A DNA stretch of 64,000 nucleotides from positions 5,456,001 through 5,520,000 of the forward strand of contig NC_089548.1 of the NCBI RefSeq assembly GCF_040115645.1, given 5' to 3'. How positions within the stretch are numbered: the stretch's first letter is position 1; each line of letters opens with the position of its first letter. The translations under genes were made by a program, and so were the position numbers. Shown here piece after piece: positions 61,185 through 64,000 of this stretch. Source of the DNA: Euwallacea fornicatus. Lineage: Eukaryota; Arthropoda; Insecta; Coleoptera; Curculionidae. A model generated the notes under the pieces. The model was given only the letters and a program-made list of their open reading frames with translations, was not told where the DNA came from and searched no databases.

Positions 61185-62507
61185 CTATAATCTATCACTA
61201 ATACTCTTAGCCAATTCACAAATGGCTGGATGTTGATTTAAGGCGTTCATATAGATATCTAGTTCATCTTCACTGCTTTCTGCAGTTTCAGGTTTCCTAT
61301 TATTAGTTACGATTTGGTCTTCAGGGTCTTCACTGTCAAAATATTTATCTTCTGCATCATGTTCCATTTCTGTTACATTATCATAACTAGAAAAAAAATG
61401 TTTTTTAAACACTGATTGTCTTGTAATTTGTTCTTTACCTAGGGTTGTCATCGACAGTGCTATAATCAAAAAATTCTTTATCTTTCCCAATTAAAAAATT
61501 TTCGTACATTGTAGCAACAAATTCCTCTTTGAGCAAAAGTCTTTCTGAACCTGTGACCATTGGGGTAGATTTTTTGCTTTTAGTTGTCTTTAAATAGGCA
61601 ATTTAATATTTTGCATGTGTAAAATTGCAGGTAGTACTTACATGCAGTGAGTGTTCTTCAAACTCTCCCCACCTTGAGGTAGATGGTCGAGCACTCTTTA
61701 AAGATACTGATATTTCTTCTACAGGTCTTTCTTCATCAGAGGAATCACTCTCTTCCATTTGATTGTCTTCTTTCTGTTGCTCCAATCTTCTTGATTGCTC
61801 AGCATTATCTCTATATAATTTTTTCTCAAATGTTTGCTGCTAACCTCTTTCTAATCAAGAAAAATCGAAATTACCTATCAATGCCTTCCATCAAAATCTT
61901 CACCAAACTGATGTCAGCGTTCATTTCATATTTGTCTCTTTCTCTCTTTTCTTCCTTAGTTAGATATTGTCCTACAAGCTGCTCATAAAGTAAAGGATTT
62001 CTCTTCATCATTTCCAGTTCAGAGAAATAAGAGTCTTCTTTAAGCATTTTTTGCAATGCCTTATACCTAAAAAAGTAGTGATTCTATAGTAAATTAGAAA
62101 ACTACAAAAATTTTGTATTTTAAAACATAATTATGACTGACTTCATACCTTCTATTTTTTATTTGCATTTTTTTTTCATTTTTCTGACGATCGTTCCTCA
62201 ACCCATTTAAAACAAGCCTGATCTCTTGGTAATCTGCTGATTCCATTTCAGGTAAAGCAAACTGATCAAAGAATTGCAGTTGGTTTTCATTTAAATATTT
62301 CCCAAATTTCAATAAAAAATTTGTCTTATTTTTGTTGAAACTATTTGTTGCAATAGCAGTTTTTAACTGGTCATTGGGCTCTGATTCCCCTCTTTGCTGG
62401 CTTACAAATATCACCTCATTATTCAATACAAGAGCTCGGATAATATTATCAATTTCACTGGTGACAGTCATATTGGAATTGTTGGAGATGGTCGAGTCGA
62501 TATCCAT
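61185..62507 (-). CDS. CCDC97-like protein (SF3b-associated family)
   Basis: Exons 62507-62149, 62066-61875, 61810-61642, 61587-61439 and 61386-61185 (TAG) join in phase to 356 residues. Recognisable blocks are KTNFLLKFGKYLNENQLQFF (about 62-81), YKALQKMLKEDSYFSELEMM, NPLLYEQLVGQYLTKEEKRE and an acidic C-terminal half with EFFDYSTVDDNPSYDNV. This matches the coiled-coil domain-containing protein 97 family in order and length. CCDC97 is reported with U2 snRNP/SF3b components, but its molecular action is not shown by the sequence. The gene converges on ISWI, with only 276 bp between stop codons. Confidence 0.82.
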
Positions 62508-64000
62508 ATTAATTAATACAGGAGTTCCTTAAGGACTCAAATTCTTTTAGCATTACTTGGAGTTAATGCAAACGTTATTTTATATTTCTAATGTATTAAG
62601 TTTAAATTGTACTCTCCTTCGAAAACTAACGTAATTTTAATATATTCATTACCATGATTGAATCATAAACATAATAAATCAATTTTTTACAAAGTTTATT
62701 TTTTTGATAAAACGTAAAAGTTCAAATTTTGCAGTTGTGTTGGTTTATCACGTCGAGATCAACTCTAGAAATTCAATGTTGCCATATTGATCACGGTTTT
62801 CAGCTTTTAAAATAAATACTTTATATTTTCTAAGTCCTTTCTTTTTCCATTGCATATTCAAACGTATTGCTATTATTTTTTATTGATGTAAATAGGTATC
62901 AGGTTTTTAGGTAAATGCCAATTAATGAATAATGCTTGTTCATGCTGTATTTCTGATTTTGATGTGGCTTTTTCTCCCCAAGTGTAAGATAATCAGTATC
63001 ACATGGCAACTTAGCTTCTCAGTCTATCAATCAGAGTCTTGGTCCTTGTTCCTGTCAAATTATGATACTGACGCTAATTTATTTTTAACCTAGAAATTAA
63101 TTACACAAATTCCAAGTAGAAAGAATCATCTGTTAATATAATAGTATTGTCTAATTATTACCTAGTTCTTCAAATTACTTAATAATTGAGAAGTTTACGT
63201 TTAATTAAAGCATAATTAACAGTAGTCTCTTCATATTACAACAATGCCAACTGTCCATCAAGCTTACCAGTTACATTCGCTTATGAAATTAACTTATCAG
63301 GTTGAGTCTATTGCTGCTTATGGTAAGGAAACTTATATGTACATTCATTAAGGGCTCTAATAGATGCAACCTCCTCTTCTCGTTAAACTGCGCTGCTAAG
63401 TAATTTGCATTAGTGATTTTGTCTTTAGTCAATTGAGCTACAGCTAGATTTATGTAAAAAACAAAGGAAGTAGCAAGAATTTATATACAGAAGAAATTGG
63501 ATTCTAATGAGTATATTTTACTTTTTGTCATTTAACAATGCAAACCCTTTAAATGGAGTCGTTGAATTACATTCCAACAATAATGGGCAGACTGACATTA
63601 GCTCAATTCTAAACATGTGTACTAATAAGTAAAGTGAACAATACTCGAAGCAGAGACTCTTTAAGGTTGCAGAAGAACAGCTCAAAGCATCTTATCAAGA
63701 AAGTTATTTTAAAATGAATAGACTTAGAGAGAATCATGTTACAACAATCAAGTGGCAATGCTCAATAATGCACATGAAGTTTTTCGTCTAAGAGTTCCAT
63801 TTAAAAATATTTCTAATTAATAGATATTCAGTTAGCCAAGCATATTATATCTTAAATTGCAATTATTTCACTAAATCATTTTAATTTCTATAAATTATTC
63901 TTTAATCTCAAGGAAGGACACATTTTATTAAAGTATAGTACCTGCTACATCGCAAAATTACCATTTTATAGCAAAGAAAATCTGCTAATTTGAGTGAATT
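62508..64000. other. Intergenic right end of window
   Basis: Upstream of CCDC97 and otherwise AT-rich. Apart from the possible first exon at 63244-63322, no coding segment or repeat is supported. Confidence 0.35.
63244..63322 (+). CDS. Possible first coding exon of an unidentified gene
   Basis: CAACAATGCC gives a good start context. The frame reads MPTVHQAYQLHSLMKLTYQV, then ESIAAY, and stops at a strong donor GTAAGG at 63323, ending in phase 1. No downstream exon was found before the window ends, so the gene would continue beyond 64000. Protein family is not recognised, and chance is possible for 26 codons. Confidence 0.28.

Overview
This is a 64 kb, AT-rich, intron-rich animal nuclear sequence. 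The gene set is conserved arthropod content: a winged-eye type BAH protein, SNX25/snazarus, a MADF-domain protein, COQ8, a THEM6-like protein, a p24 cargo receptor, a centaurin-beta ArfGAP, swiss cheese (neuropathy target esterase), ISWI and CCDC97. Introns are short (often 50-90 nt), MADF proteins are present, and Tc1/mariner relics are common. Together these point to an insect, probably holometabolous and possibly a beetle; the order is an inference. There are no bacterial-type operons, RNA genes or CRISPR arrays.

Left block (1-16.4 kb): the 3' part of a BAH-domain gene (+, ends 4407) converges on SNX25 (-, 6418-10171). A two-MADF-domain gene (+, 11785-12878) converges on COQ8 (-, 13128-16371). 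I rebuilt these genes exon by exon from splice sites and reading-frame phase, and every reconstruction closes in frame from start (or first visible exon) to stop.

Middle block (16.4-38 kb) is repeat-dominated. It holds a nearly pristine Tc1-like transposon (17616-19248) with 225-bp terminal inverted repeats, then a zone of small repeats and a possible two-exon micro-ORF. Next come about 6.9 kb of a T-rich 95-bp satellite (about 72 units) and a foldback-like long inverted repeat (29569-30391). A THEM6-like gene (31551-34677) carries a transposase relic in its large intron. A TA-flanked transposon relic with a mariner nested in it (34772-36006) and a 514-bp MITE (36766-37279) follow.

Right block (38-62.5 kb) is gene-dense: a p24/TMED gene (+), ACAP/centaurin-beta (-), swiss cheese (-), ISWI (+, divergent from swiss cheese) and CCDC97 (-, convergent with ISWI). 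TMED and ACAP form a membrane-trafficking pair (COPI/ER-Golgi cargo, Arf GTPase regulation), but nothing shows they are co-regulated. After 62.5 kb only a possible first exon of another gene is seen.

The most interesting biology is in swiss cheese. The exon carrying the catalytic Asp of the patatin dyad is present twice, at exactly the same length (117 nt) and phase but with diverged sequence, including DGG versus DGC at the active-site motif. This predicts alternative esterase isoforms. The gene also has a 15-nt microexon. Other points of interest are a probable GC-AG intron in SNX25, the DD32E spacing of the Tc1-like transposase, and the local architecture of the 95-bp satellite.
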